Shown: positions 1 through 6,406, counted from the stretch's first letter. The stretch: 6,523 bases of DNA from an uncultured Prevotella sp. (GCA_900556795.1 USQD01000114.1:1-6523), one strand, 5' to 3'. Translations and numbers: made by a program. Notes: generated by a model not told the origin, from the sequence alone.

Positions 1-25
1 AAATATATTTCTCCAATGCAGTCAT
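1..25 (-). CDS. Possible 5' end of a gene leaving the window at the left edge
   Basis: On the minus strand an ATG at 25-23 opens a frame reading MTALEKYI before the window ends, so only eight codons are visible and no product can be named. The reason for listing it is the Bacteroidota-like -7 element at 103-110 pointing towards it, with a leader of about 70 bases. A 14-codon reading frame (83-39, minus, beginning MTSNNIEEY and ending TAA) lies in that leader and could be a chance frame or a leader peptide. Nothing but context supports this call. Confidence 0.22.
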
Positions 26-102
26 ATTTTGAATCTTTTTATATGGAAAACGTTCTATACTCTTCAATATTGTTTGAAGTCATATCTTATTTATTTCGGC
101 TG

Positions 103-110
103 CAAAATTA
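103..110 (-). promoter_or_regulatory. Candidate -7 promoter element facing the left edge
   Basis: Read on the minus strand this is TAATTTTG, an exact match to the Bacteroidota -7 consensus TAnnTTTG, followed by CAGCCG. No TTTG is visible at the usual 19-21 bases upstream, so the -33 part is missing or weak. It would drive whatever begins at about position 25 on the minus strand. Confidence 0.35.
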
Positions 111-196
111 CGGCTAAGGTGTCTCAATTTATATGACATGTTTAATAAATGAGTGATTTCGAAGCAGATTTTCCAAATTAGGACAAGAATCTTGGA

Positions 197-229
197 GAGT
201 AACCCAAAAGGTTTTGAGTAACTCAAAAC
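197..229. repeat. 19-bp perfect palindrome overlapping a direct repeat
   Basis: Positions 211-219 (GTTTTGAGT) and 221-229 (ACTCAAAAC) are perfect reverse complements around a single central A. The right half also forms a direct repeat with the sequence just before it: GAGTAACCCAAAA at 197-209 and GAGTAACTCAAAA at 216-228, differing at one base. A compact two-copy palindromic site of this kind suits a dimeric DNA-binding protein or a recombination site. No gene starts nearby on either strand that would show which. Confidence 0.5.
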
Positions 230-425
230 ATACCTTGCTGTGTCTTTATCGACACAATGTTTTGGGAAGAATGTATGACATCAATACATATATGTTTACA
301 CATTTCTTTGTATGGATACTTCTTGATCAAATTGCAACTGTACTTCCATACAACAGTGAATCTGTACGTCAATAAGTCAATACGACCACAAATAACCGAA
401 GCGTCAAAGATGCGACCATTCTTAG
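230..425. other. Gene-free AT-rich stretch, probably decayed coding DNA
   Basis: Short open frames of about 70-80 codons exist on both strands, but none has family-like composition, a convincing start or a promoter. The minus-strand frame across 223-462 includes AKNGRIFDASVICGRIDLL, which looks more protein-like than the plus-strand frame, but I do not recognise it. It lies downstream of the recombinase remnant and may be more of the same decayed element. Confidence 0.3.
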
Positions 426-562
426 CTAAAGGTATTTGTTCCTCCGTAGAGTTGCAGGACAATGGCTGTCAATAAACTCCCCTTCACTCATCCTCAATTT
501 CTCAAAGTTGGACGGAATGGATAGCTTCCATTTCCGTCCATGGTGATTACAGTTCTTTTCAT
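426..562 (-). pseudogene. Possible decayed gene translationally coupled to the recombinase remnant
   Basis: An ATG at 562-560 overlaps the TGA stop of the recombinase fragment in an ATGA arrangement, as in coupled gene pairs. It reads MKRTVITMDGNGSYPF and stops after 22 codons (494). A shift of frame near 515 continues as IPSNFEKLRMSEGEFID and then stops at 426. Starts of the MKRTVITMD kind are familiar to me from small genes located next to Bacteroidota integrases, but I cannot name the family from this fragment. The broken frame suggests a dead gene. An alternative is that this is chance open frame in non-coding DNA. Confidence 0.27.
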
Positions 563-705
563 GCCATCCCTCCCATAACAGGCAAATGCCCCTTGATTCG
601 ACTTTCAAAGACTGCTATGTCATGGTCAAGTTTGGTACTTGTCACCTTGGCGTATATCTGTGTTGTTTTTTTATTAGAGATGCCCATAATTGAAATAATT
701 TGCAG
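559..705 (-). pseudogene. C-terminal remnant of a tyrosine recombinase (phage-type integrase)
   Basis: Read on the minus strand, the last 48 codons of a longer open frame give LQIISIMGISNKKTTQIYAK followed by VTSTKLDHDIAVFE. This matches the end of the integrase catalytic domain, where the family reads roughly LGHSNIKTTQIYAKV; the TTQIY tyrosine is the residue that attacks DNA. The conserved histidine of the GHS/GHT motif is Ile here, and the expected I before KTTQ is Lys. Nothing upstream in the frame resembles the Arg box or the R..H..H segment of the family, whose members are usually 300-400 residues long. The frame stays open upstream to about 933, but that part does not look like an integrase. 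I take it as an inactive 3' fragment left by an integrated element, joined to unrelated sequence. Confidence 0.6.
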
Positions 706-759
706 CCATCTGGCATCCGTATGGCTATGTTTATATTCTTTTTGCGTATATACAAAAAA

Positions 760-789
760 CGTGGAGCCAGTTCTGTCACTCGTTCCACG
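760..789. repeat. Small inverted repeat CGTGGA/TCCACG
   Basis: CGTGGA at 760-765 and TCCACG at 784-789 form a 6-bp stem with an 18-base loop. The arms share the CGTGG core with the longer inverted repeat at 837-978, so this may be a diverged or partial member of the same repeat set. Confidence 0.3.
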
Positions 790-836
790 CAGTAAAGGCT
801 CTGGCATCGCCCAAGTTGTCGAAACGAGCAACGCCG

Positions 837-981
837 AAAGCCCCACGCTAGTGTAAGTATATAAAAATGCACCCATGACAACGAACGCCAAAGTCGTCCG
901 AAGCCACTGATGACTGTATATAATACACCTCATGAGGCGTTCCCGTTGCTTTGTTCTTGACCAAATGCGTGGGGCTTTTTT
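837..981. repeat. Nested inverted-repeat block (possible folded DNA or structured RNA)
   Basis: The outer arms AAAGCCCCACGC (837-848) and GCGTGGGGCTTT (967-978) are a perfect 12-bp inverted repeat. Inside lies a second helix, CAACGAACGCC (879-889) against GGCGTTC-CC-GTTG (936-948), which pairs for 11 bp with a two-base bulge at 943-944. Inside that are two hairpins: AGTCGTC/GATGACT (892-898 with 909-915, one wobble) and GTAT/ATAC (916-919 with 923-926). The nesting is consistent with one fold closed by the outer helix. On the plus strand the outer right arm runs into six Ts (976-981), as in a terminator. It could be a non-coding RNA, a recombination or transfer site that works as folded single strand, or a dispersed palindromic repeat. 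It matches no RNA family I recognise. Confidence 0.5.
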
Positions 982-1034
982 GTATGTATACGTTTCTTCT
1001 CAAAATACGCTAATGGAAAGATACATCTCTCCGG

Positions 1035-2069
1035 CTATAGAGTCTGAAGAATATGTTCCAGTTCATCAAGTTCTTCCTCCTTTGTTGCCCAACTCGTTAC
1101 AAATCGGCAAATGATTTCGGTATCGCTCTTTCTTTCCCATATTTCGAATGCAACTTTCTTGGAAAGAGCATCGTAGAGGGAAGGTGAAAGTACGACAAAC
1201 TGCTGATTGGTAGGAGAGTCGTACGCAATAGCTATGCCATGCTTCTGGAAGATGCTGCGGATACGGGTAGCCATGGAGATGGCGTGGCGCGATATCTTGA
1301 AATAGAGGTTATCCGTAAACAGCGTGTCGAACTGGATGCCTAGCATTCTGCCCTTGGCAAGCAAGGCTCCATGACGCTTTATGTTAGTGAAGAAATACTT
1401 TGGTGCCTTCATGCCTGAGAATACTACAGCTTCGCCCATCATGGCGCCCACCTTGGTTCCACCTATATAGAATACATCACAATGCTTGGCAAGGAATGGC
1501 AAGTCATAGTCGCATGCCTCTGAAACCAGACCGTATCCCAGTCGTGCACCATCGATGAAGAGGCGGAGGTCATATTTCTGGCAGGTTGCATATAGCGCAG
1601 TCAACTCTTCCCTTGTGTAGACCATTCCGAACTCTGTCGGCATCGAGATATAAACCATGCCTGGCTGCACCATGTGAGGATGCGTTTCATCGGCAAGGAA
1701 AGTATCCATATATGCAGACAGGGTGCTGGATGTTAGCTTGCTGTTCTCTCCCGGCAGCGTAATGACCTTATGGCCAAATGCTTCTACTGCTCCAGATTCA
1801 TGTACCTCGATATGACCGGTCTCCACACAGATAACTCCTTCGCATCCCATGAGCACGGAATCGATGACGGTGGTGTTGGTCTGTGTACCGCCTATCAGGA
1901 AGAACACTTCAGCATTCTCATTGTCTACGGCTTTACGGATTTTCTCTTTTGCAGATTCTGAGTATGGATCAAAACCATAACCGGATGTTTTCTCACTGTT
2001 TGTCTTGCCAAGAGCCTCTAGAATCTCTGGCAGCATACCATTGTTGTAATCACTTTCGAATGAAATCAT
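1035..2069 (-). CDS. ltaE: Low-specificity L-threonine aldolase (PLP-dependent, beta-eliminating lyase family)
   Basis: This 344-residue protein belongs to fold-type I PLP enzymes of the threonine aldolase/beta-eliminating lyase family, which cleave L-threonine or L-allo-threonine to glycine and acetaldehyde in the cytoplasm. Visible marks are the N-terminal FESDYNNGMLPEIL (family: F.SDN..G.HP.I), the phosphate-binding GGTQTN at 60-65, a His in TGHIEVHESGA (residue 86) where the family stacks a His on the cofactor, FIDGARLGYG with the PLP-nitrogen Asp173 and Arg176, and YIGGTKVGA with the Schiff-base Lys206. Length is normal for the family. I chose the ATG at 2069 because homologues begin at this motif; a frame extending to 2114 would overlap the upstream gene. 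It starts 17 bases after that gene's stop, so the two are probably cotranscribed. No terminator is evident after the TAG. The exact substrate preference cannot be read from sequence; the symbol is by analogy to E. coli. Confidence 0.88.
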   Translation of the reverse strand: MISFESDYNNGMLPEILEALGKTNSEKTSGYGFDPYSESAKEKIRKAVDNENAEVFFLIGGTQTNTTVIDSVLMGCEGVICVETGHIEVHESGAVEAFGHKVITLPGENSKLTSSTLSAYMDTFLADETHPHMVQPGMVYISMPTEFGMVYTREELTALYATCQKYDLRLFIDGARLGYGLVSEACDYDLPFLAKHCDVFYIGGTKVGAMMGEAVVFSGMKAPKYFFTNIKRHGALLAKGRMLGIQFDTLFTDNLYFKISRHAISMATRIRSIFQKHGIAIAYDSPTNQQFVVLSPSLYDALSKKVAFEIWERKSDTEIICRFVTSWATKEEELDELEHILQTL

Positions 2070-2086
2070 ATGATATAATGATAATA

Positions 2087-2404
2087 TTAGATAATCACCG
2101 CCGTTCCGCTGCATGTTACCATCAGCATGGAGCCGCTGTTGCCTACAGTTTCGTAATCCAGGTCGATGCCCACGATGGCGTTGCAGCCCAGGGATGCAGC
2201 ACGGTCGGCCATCTCTCTGAGGGCTGTATCCTTGGCCTCGCGGAGTGTACTTTCGTAAGAGCCGCTTCTTCCGCCGATTACATCACGAACACTGGCAAAG
2301 AAATCCTTCACAAAGTTGGTACCGATGATGGTTTCGCCAGTCACTACGCCACGATATTCACGGATAGGGTGGCCTTCTATGGTTGGAGTTGTACTCAAAA
2401 TCAT
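2087..2404 (-). CDS. YbjQ/UPF0145 family protein (putative heavy-metal-binding domain)
   Basis: This 105-residue protein matches the UPF0145/YbjQ family in length and pattern: the start [11 protein letters not shown], then [32 protein letters not shown] (residues 40-51), and the end-domain [13 protein letters not shown] (73-85) before a hydrophobic TCSGTAVII tail. The family is thought to form small symmetric oligomers and is labelled putative heavy-metal-binding; its real function is not settled, and I see no Cys/His cluster here that would prove metal binding. AAAGGA (2412-2417, minus) lies seven bases before the ATG, the clearest ribosome binding site in the window. It is the first gene of a likely two-gene operon with the threonine aldolase. 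No functional link between the two is known to me. Confidence 0.85.
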   Translation of the reverse strand: MILSTTPTIEGHPIREYRGVVTGETIIGTNFVKDFFASVRDVIGGRSGSYESTLREAKDTALREMADRAASLGCNAIVGIDLDYETVGNSGSMLMVTCSGTAVII

Positions 2405-2458
2405 AATCTTTTCCTTTCTTTTTATGTTATTATCAATGTTATTTATAGCTTAGACGAT

Positions 2459-2490
2459 AAAAGATAGCAAAAGGTTGCAGAAAATCCAAA
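2459..2490 (-). promoter_or_regulatory. Candidate promoter for the UPF0145-threonine aldolase operon
   Basis: On the minus strand TTTG (2490-2487) is followed after 20 bases by TATCTTTT (2466-2459), seven of eight matches to the Bacteroidota -7 consensus TAnnTTTG at a normal spacing. Transcription would start near 2453 and give a leader of about 50 bases that carries the ribosome binding site. TATATTTG at 2494-2487 is an exact -7 match as well but lacks an upstream partner, so it is the weaker alternative. Confidence 0.45.
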
Positions 2491-2507
2491 TATAATTGCT
2501 ATTTTTG
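2475..2507 (+). promoter_or_regulatory. Promoter for the S9 peptidase gene
   Basis: TTG (2475-2477, within GGTTGC) and TATTTTTG (2500-2507), an exact match to TAnnTTTG, are separated by 22 bases, close to the 19-21 usual in Bacteroidota. The -7 element lies about 30 bases before the ATG at 2537, giving a short leader of about 25 bases. The leader has only a weak AGG before the start, as is common in this phylum. The element overlaps the opposing promoter of the neighbouring operon. Confidence 0.6.
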
Positions 2508-2536
2508 CATCGTAAATATAAATATTAATAGGTTAT

Positions 2537-4624
2537 ATGAACAAGAGATTGATGTTTTCGGCAGCACTCATGATGGTGCTGCTTTCGGCAAACGCTCAGA
2601 AAAGAGCGTTTACCATTGAGGATTTGTACAAGGTGAAGGGCGTTTCTTCGGTAAGTCTTTCGCCTGATGGTAAGACTGTTTGCTACACTGCCAGTTCTTC
2701 CGACCTGAAGAACCAGAAGTCTGGCTCCGACATCTATATCATGAATGCGGATGGCTCTCATGCCAAGGCTCTTACCGAGAATGGGAAAAGCAGTTCTGCC
2801 GTGTGGAGCAAGGACGGAAAGAGTATCTTCTTCACTAATTATGAGAAAGGGGCAGCTCAAATCTATCGGATGGATCTGACTACCTGTGAGACGGAACAGG
2901 TTACTGATTATGAGTTAGGTATCGATAACCCTGTCATCTCTCCCGATGAGCGATACATCGCCTTTACAGCCGAGGTGTATCCCGACCTGGGGGCTGATGC
3001 CAAGGCCAACATAGCCCGGATGGAGAAAAAGGAGCAGGGACCTGTGCAGGCGCATATCGCCGACAAGTTGCTCTACCGTCATTGGACGAGCTATAGCGAT
3101 GGCAGATGCAATCACCTTATCCTTTTCGATACACAGACGAAGACTTACAAGGATCTGACTCCGGGCAATTATTCGCTGATATTCATGGTCGGGGGTGGAA
3201 TCACCTATCATTTTTCTCCAGACAGCAAGGAGATCTGTTTCGTATCCAATCATGATGAGCATCAGGAGGCTAGCACCAATGCCGATCTGTGGACGGTTTC
3301 TGTGAATGGGGGAGAAGCGGTTTGCATCACTAGTGAAAACAAGGCATGGGATGGTACTCCAACCTATTCGCCTGACGGCAAGTATATCGCTTACCGTTTG
3401 CAGCAAGTGCCTGGCTATGAGTCTGATCGCTTCCGTCTTGCCATTTACGACAGGGCTGCAAAGAAGTCTACCATCCTGACAGAAAAGTTTGACAACTGGG
3501 TGGATGATTACAAATGGGCACCAGACAGCAAGAGTATTTTCTTCCTGGGTGAGGTGCAGGGCGCTCAGCCGCTCTACAAACTTGACATCGCCAAGAAGAC
3601 CATCTCGCCGGTATTGACTGGCAAGGCCATCTCGGAGTTCGATTTCGACAACAAGGGTATGGTATATTATACCTATAGCACGACAGGCAAGCCATCGGCT
3701 CTCTATCGCCAGCAGATGAAGAAGTGGAATGGAACTCCTGTAGCAAGCGGCAAGGAACAGCAGATTACCTTCCTCAACCAGCAGTTGGAGGATGAAGTGG
3801 ATATCCGTCCATCTGAAAGTATCTGGGTAGATGGCGCTGGTGGCGACAAGGTACAGGTATTCATCGTGAAGCCACACAACTTTGATGCCAGCAAGAAATA
3901 TCCGCTTATCATCAATGTGCATGGCGGACCGCAGATGCAATGGATGAATTCCTTCCGTGGAGACTGGCAGGTTTATCCTGCTGCCGGTTATGTGGTGGCT
4001 TATCCTAATCCTCACGGTTCTACGGGATATGGTCAGGCCTTTACCCGTGCCATTTCCGGTGATTGGGGCGGAAAGGTATTTGAGGATGTGATGAAGGTTA
4101 CCGATAAGCTGGCAACCTTGGAATATGTTGACTCCACGAGAATGGGAGCGATGGGATGGTCGTATGGCGGCTATATGATGAACTGGCTGCAGGGACATAC
4201 CAAGCGATTCAAGTGTCTGGCTTCCATGATGGGCGTATATGACCTGCGTTCTATGTGGGGCAGTACTGAGGAAGTATGGTTTCCTAACTTTGAGTTGGAG
4301 GGACAGCCTTACAATTCCGACCTCTATGAGAAGTGGTCGCCATCCTCATACATCAAGAACTTCTCAACGCCAACACTCGTGATGACGGGCGAGTTGGACT
4401 ATCGGGTGCCTTATACCCAGAGTTTGCAGTACTTTACAGCATTGCAGACCTTGAACATTCCTTCGCGACTGATAGTCTTGAAGTATGATGGTCACTGGCC
4501 AAGCAATCTGAAGTCGATGCCGCTCTATTACAATGCGCACCTCGATTGGTTCCATCGTTATCTCGGTGGTGCTCCTGCACCTTGGGACACAGAGAAAATG
4601 GTAAATAACGAGATAGAGTTCTAA
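2537..4624 (+). CDS. Exported S9 family serine peptidase, dipeptidyl-peptidase 5-like
   Basis: This 695-residue protein begins with a signal peptide: MNKR, a hydrophobic stretch to about residue 17, and the likely signal peptidase I site ANA|QK after residue 20. No lipobox Cys is present, so it should be soluble in the periplasm. Residues about 35-430 form a TolB/PD40-type beta-propeller with repeats such as SLSPDGKTVCYTA, NPVISPDERYIAF, HFSPDSKEICFVS and TYSPDGKYIAYR. Residues about 440-690 are the alpha/beta-hydrolase domain: HGGP (462-465), NPHGSTGYG (491-499), nucleophile Ser542 in GWSYGGYM, Asp621 in GELDYRVP and His653 in DGHWP, giving an intact catalytic triad. Length and order fit DPP5 and related S9C enzymes, which remove dipeptides from oligopeptides; in asaccharolytic or protein-using Bacteroidota this supplies dipeptides for uptake. 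An acylaminoacyl-peptidase-like specificity cannot be excluded. It is monocistronic, with its own promoter and a hairpin terminator. Confidence 0.92.
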   Translation: MNKRLMFSAALMMVLLSANAQKRAFTIEDLYKVKGVSSVSLSPDGKTVCYTASSSDLKNQKSGSDIYIMNADGSHAKALTENGKSSSAVWSKDGKSIFFTNYEKGAAQIYRMDLTTCETEQVTDYELGIDNPVISPDERYIAFTAEVYPDLGADAKANIARMEKKEQGPVQAHIADKLLYRHWTSYSDGRCNHLILFDTQTKTYKDLTPGNYSLIFMVGGGITYHFSPDSKEICFVSNHDEHQEASTNADLWTVSVNGGEAVCITSENKAWDGTPTYSPDGKYIAYRLQQVPGYESDRFRLAIYDRAAKKSTILTEKFDNWVDDYKWAPDSKSIFFLGEVQGAQPLYKLDIAKKTISPVLTGKAISEFDFDNKGMVYYTYSTTGKPSALYRQQMKKWNGTPVASGKEQQITFLNQQLEDEVDIRPSESIWVDGAGGDKVQVFIVKPHNFDASKKYPLIINVHGGPQMQWMNSFRGDWQVYPAAGYVVAYPNPHGSTGYGQAFTRAISGDWGGKVFEDVMKVTDKLATLEYVDSTRMGAMGWSYGGYMMNWLQGHTKRFKCLASMMGVYDLRSMWGSTEEVWFPNFELEGQPYNSDLYEKWSPSSYIKNFSTPTLVMTGELDYRVPYTQSLQYFTALQTLNIPSRLIVLKYDGHWPSNLKSMPLYYNAHLDWFHRYLGGAPAPWDTEKMVNNEIEF

Positions 4625-4661
4625 ACTGTCTTATATATAATAAGGTATAAGCAAGAAAAAT

Positions 4662-4701
4662 AAAAGCTCCATTCGTATCTGATTGCGAATGGAGCTTTTT
4701 T
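4662..4701. terminator. Bidirectional Rho-independent terminator between convergent genes
   Basis: AAAAGCTCCATTCG (4662-4675) and CGAATGGAGCTTTT (4686-4699) form a perfect 14-bp stem with a 10-base loop. On the plus strand the stem ends in six Ts (4696-4701), serving the peptidase gene. On the minus strand it runs into TTTTATTTTT (4665-4656), serving the RNase gene, whose stop is 16 bases upstream. Confidence 0.9.
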
Positions 4702-4716
4702 CTTAGAATTAAAAAT

Positions 4717-6288
4717 TTACTTTGTTTCCTGTTCTTCCTGCATATCCAGATACTGGTTATCCTGATCGTAGAACTCATACTGGAGGAATGCCAGTTTCTG
4801 AGATGGAATCACATTGAAGCCGAAACCATACTTAAACTGCCATCTCCGTTTCAGGGAAATGAAGCCCTTGTTTATGAAGGCAGCTACGTAAGGATTTACG
4901 TACAAAGTGAATTTCTTGACGCCAATCTTGTTGACTAGGCGGTCGATTTTTCTTTCCAACTGGTCGGTGAAGAGAATGCTCGATTTGATTTTGCCCGTGC
5001 CGAAGCAGGTTGGGCAGGTTTCCTCTACGTTTACGTCCATCGCAGGGCGAACACGCTGGCGGGTAATCTGCATCAGTCCGAACTTACTCAAAGGAAGGAT
5101 GTTGTGCTTGGCACGGTCCTTCTGCATATTCTTGCACATGCGTTCATAGAGCAACTGTCGGTCTTCTGCAAGATTCATGTCGATAAAGTCGACAACGATG
5201 ATGCCTCCCATATCTCGGAGACGCAACTGTCTTGCCAACTCATCGGCAGCGCCGAGGTTTACATCGAGAGCATTTGCTTCCTGACCTTTCTCACGAGTAC
5301 GATTGCCGCTGTTTACATCGACAACATGCAAAGCTTCGGTGTGCTCAATGATGAGATATGCACCATGCTTGTAGTTGACAACACGACCAAATCCAGCTTT
5401 AATCTGCTTGGTGATGCTGAAGTTGTCGAAGATAGGCACCTTACCAGTGTAGAGCTTGACTATGCCCGCCTTTTCAGGGGCTATTAGAGAAACATAGTCT
5501 TTTACATCGTTCATTACCTCTTCATCGTTGACGAAGATGTTCTCGTAAGATGGGTTAAACAAGTCACGCAAGAGAGCTACGGCTCTTCCGGTCTCCTCGA
5601 ATGCGAGTTGCGGGCGCTGCTGGGTCTTCTGTACCTTGGCGATAGCATCCTCCCATCGCTTCACCAGGACTTTCAGCTCGGCATCGAGTTCTGTGACTCT
5701 CTTACCCTCAGCCACAGTGCGGACGATAACACCGCAATTCTTTGGTTTGATGCTGTGCATGAGTTGCTTGAGTCGGGAACGTTCTTCACCGCTTTTGATT
5801 TTCGACGAGACAGAAACTTTATCACCGAATGGCATGAGTACCAGGTATCGACCTGCGAATGATATTTCGCCCGTGAGTCGAGGACCCTTGGTAGAAATTG
5901 GTTCCTTAACGATTTGTACCAGCACTTCCTGTCCTGTTTTCAAGACATTCTGAATGCTTCCGTCCTTTTCCAGTTCTGGCTGCTTGCTGGCTTTAGAGAA
6001 TGGGAAAAGTTTCTTTCTGTCGCTCTGTACTTGTTTAAGATACTTCTGGTAGGAATTGAAATGACTTCCTAGGTCAAGATAATGAAGAAAGGCGTCGCGT
6101 TCATAACCTACATCTACGAAGCAAGCGTTAAGACCTGGCATCAGTTTCTTAACTTTTGCGATATAGATGTTTCCCACAGAGAACGAGGCCTCACGAGGTT
6201 CATTCTGATATTCTACCAGCTGTTTATCCTCCATGAGTGCGATAGAGATGTCCTTCTGTTGGACGTCAATTACAACTTCGCTTGTCAT
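4717..6288 (-). CDS. rng: Ribonuclease E/G family endoribonuclease (RNase G-like)
   Basis: This 523-residue protein is an RNase E/G endonuclease, which cuts single-stranded AU-rich RNA in rRNA maturation and mRNA decay. An S1-like RNA-binding region spans about residues 36-120 (VGNIYIAKVKKLMPGLNACF, then VDVGYERDAF). The catalytic domain contains HVVDVNSG (Asp324) and IIVVDFIDM (Asp367), matching the two Mg-binding aspartates of E. coli RNase E (303 and 346), with DVNLGAADELARQLRLRDMG between. The Zn-link CPTC (Cys425, Cys428) is followed by FGTGKI. The long C-terminal scaffold of E. coli RNase E is absent, so it is the RNase G size class. I start it at the ATG at 6288 (MTSEVVIDVQ), which fits Bacteroidota relatives; an in-frame TTG at 6297 would add three residues (MKT). 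No strong ribosome binding site is seen. It lies 161 bases downstream of a small ribosomal-type gene, separated by a terminator. Confidence 0.95.
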   Translation of the reverse strand: MTSEVVIDVQQKDISIALMEDKQLVEYQNEPREASFSVGNIYIAKVKKLMPGLNACFVDVGYERDAFLHYLDLGSHFNSYQKYLKQVQSDRKKLFPFSKASKQPELEKDGSIQNVLKTGQEVLVQIVKEPISTKGPRLTGEISFAGRYLVLMPFGDKVSVSSKIKSGEERSRLKQLMHSIKPKNCGVIVRTVAEGKRVTELDAELKVLVKRWEDAIAKVQKTQQRPQLAFEETGRAVALLRDLFNPSYENIFVNDEEVMNDVKDYVSLIAPEKAGIVKLYTGKVPIFDNFSITKQIKAGFGRVVNYKHGAYLIIEHTEALHVVDVNSGNRTREKGQEANALDVNLGAADELARQLRLRDMGGIIVVDFIDMNLAEDRQLLYERMCKNMQKDRAKHNILPLSKFGLMQITRQRVRPAMDVNVEETCPTCFGTGKIKSSILFTDQLERKIDRLVNKIGVKKFTLYVNPYVAAFINKGFISLKRRWQFKYGFGFNVIPSQKLAFLQYEFYDQDNQYLDMQEEQETK

Positions 6289-6314
6289 AGTCTTCAATTA
6301 ATCTTTTTACACAT

Positions 6315-6322
6315 TAAACTTA
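6315..6322 (-). promoter_or_regulatory. Weak candidate -7 element for the RNase E/G gene
   Basis: TAAGTTTA on the minus strand matches TAnnTTTG at seven of eight positions and lies about 27 bases before the ATG. No TTTG is seen at the expected upstream distance. That space is instead occupied by the TTACTA/TAGTAA inverted repeat, so a bound regulator may act here. Support is weak. Confidence 0.25.
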
Positions 6323-6324
6323 TT

Positions 6325-6369
6325 GGTTACTAGAAGAAAGTCTTAGTAATCAATTTAGTAGTTACTAAA
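6325..6369. repeat. Two adjacent inverted repeats built of TTACTA/TAGTAA half-sites
   Basis: GGTTACTA (6325-6332) and TAGTAATC (6344-6351) form an 8-bp inverted repeat with one wobble pair and an 11-base spacer. Next to it TTTAGTA (6354-6360) and TACTAAA (6363-6369) form a perfect 7-bp inverted repeat with a two-base centre. Four related half-sites thus occupy 45 bases upstream of the RNase E/G start. They may be operators, or hairpins in a leader RNA, where pairing between arms of different repeats (6362-6368 with 6343-6349) is also possible. Confidence 0.45.
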
Positions 6370-6406
6370 AAGGGGCATGCCTATCCCTTTTGATACGACA
6401 CGCCCC
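6367..6406 (-). terminator. Rho-independent terminator after the COX24-like gene
   Basis: On the minus strand GGGGCGTG (6406-6399) pairs with CATGCCCC (6379-6372), 8 bp with one G-T wobble, around a 19-base loop, followed by five Ts (6371-6367). A competing stem, AAAAGGG with CCCTTTT, uses part of the same sequence. It lies between the small gene at the right edge and the RNase E/G gene and should at least reduce readthrough. Confidence 0.6.

Noticed and set aside
593..856. 87-codon plus-strand frame with hydrophobic stretches
   Set aside because: It is antisense to the recombinase remnant, whose integrase-like signature is specific; the hydrophobic look comes from complementing that strand.
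904..915. CTGATGA on the plus strand resembling the hammerhead ribozyme core or a C box
   Set aside because: No GAAA follows a stem at the proper place, there is no matching cleavage-site stem, and the motif is absorbed in the hairpin 892-915.
916..926. TATAAT-like -10 sequence
   Set aside because: It is part of a small inverted repeat, and Bacteroidota housekeeping promoters use TAnnTTTG; no partner element was seen.
2070..2114. ATG at 2114 as start of the threonine aldolase
   Set aside because: It would add 15 residues not typical of the family and overlap the end of the UPF0145 gene; the ATG at 2069 begins at the conserved FESDYN motif.
2915..4198. 427-codon open frame on the minus strand inside the peptidase gene
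   Set aside because: It is antisense to a gene with an intact signal peptide, propeller repeats and catalytic triad; its translation has no domain-like pattern.
6289..6297. TTG start for the RNase E/G gene at 6297
   Set aside because: The ATG three codons later gives MTSEVVIDVQ, the usual beginning in this phylum, and TTG has no better ribosome binding site.
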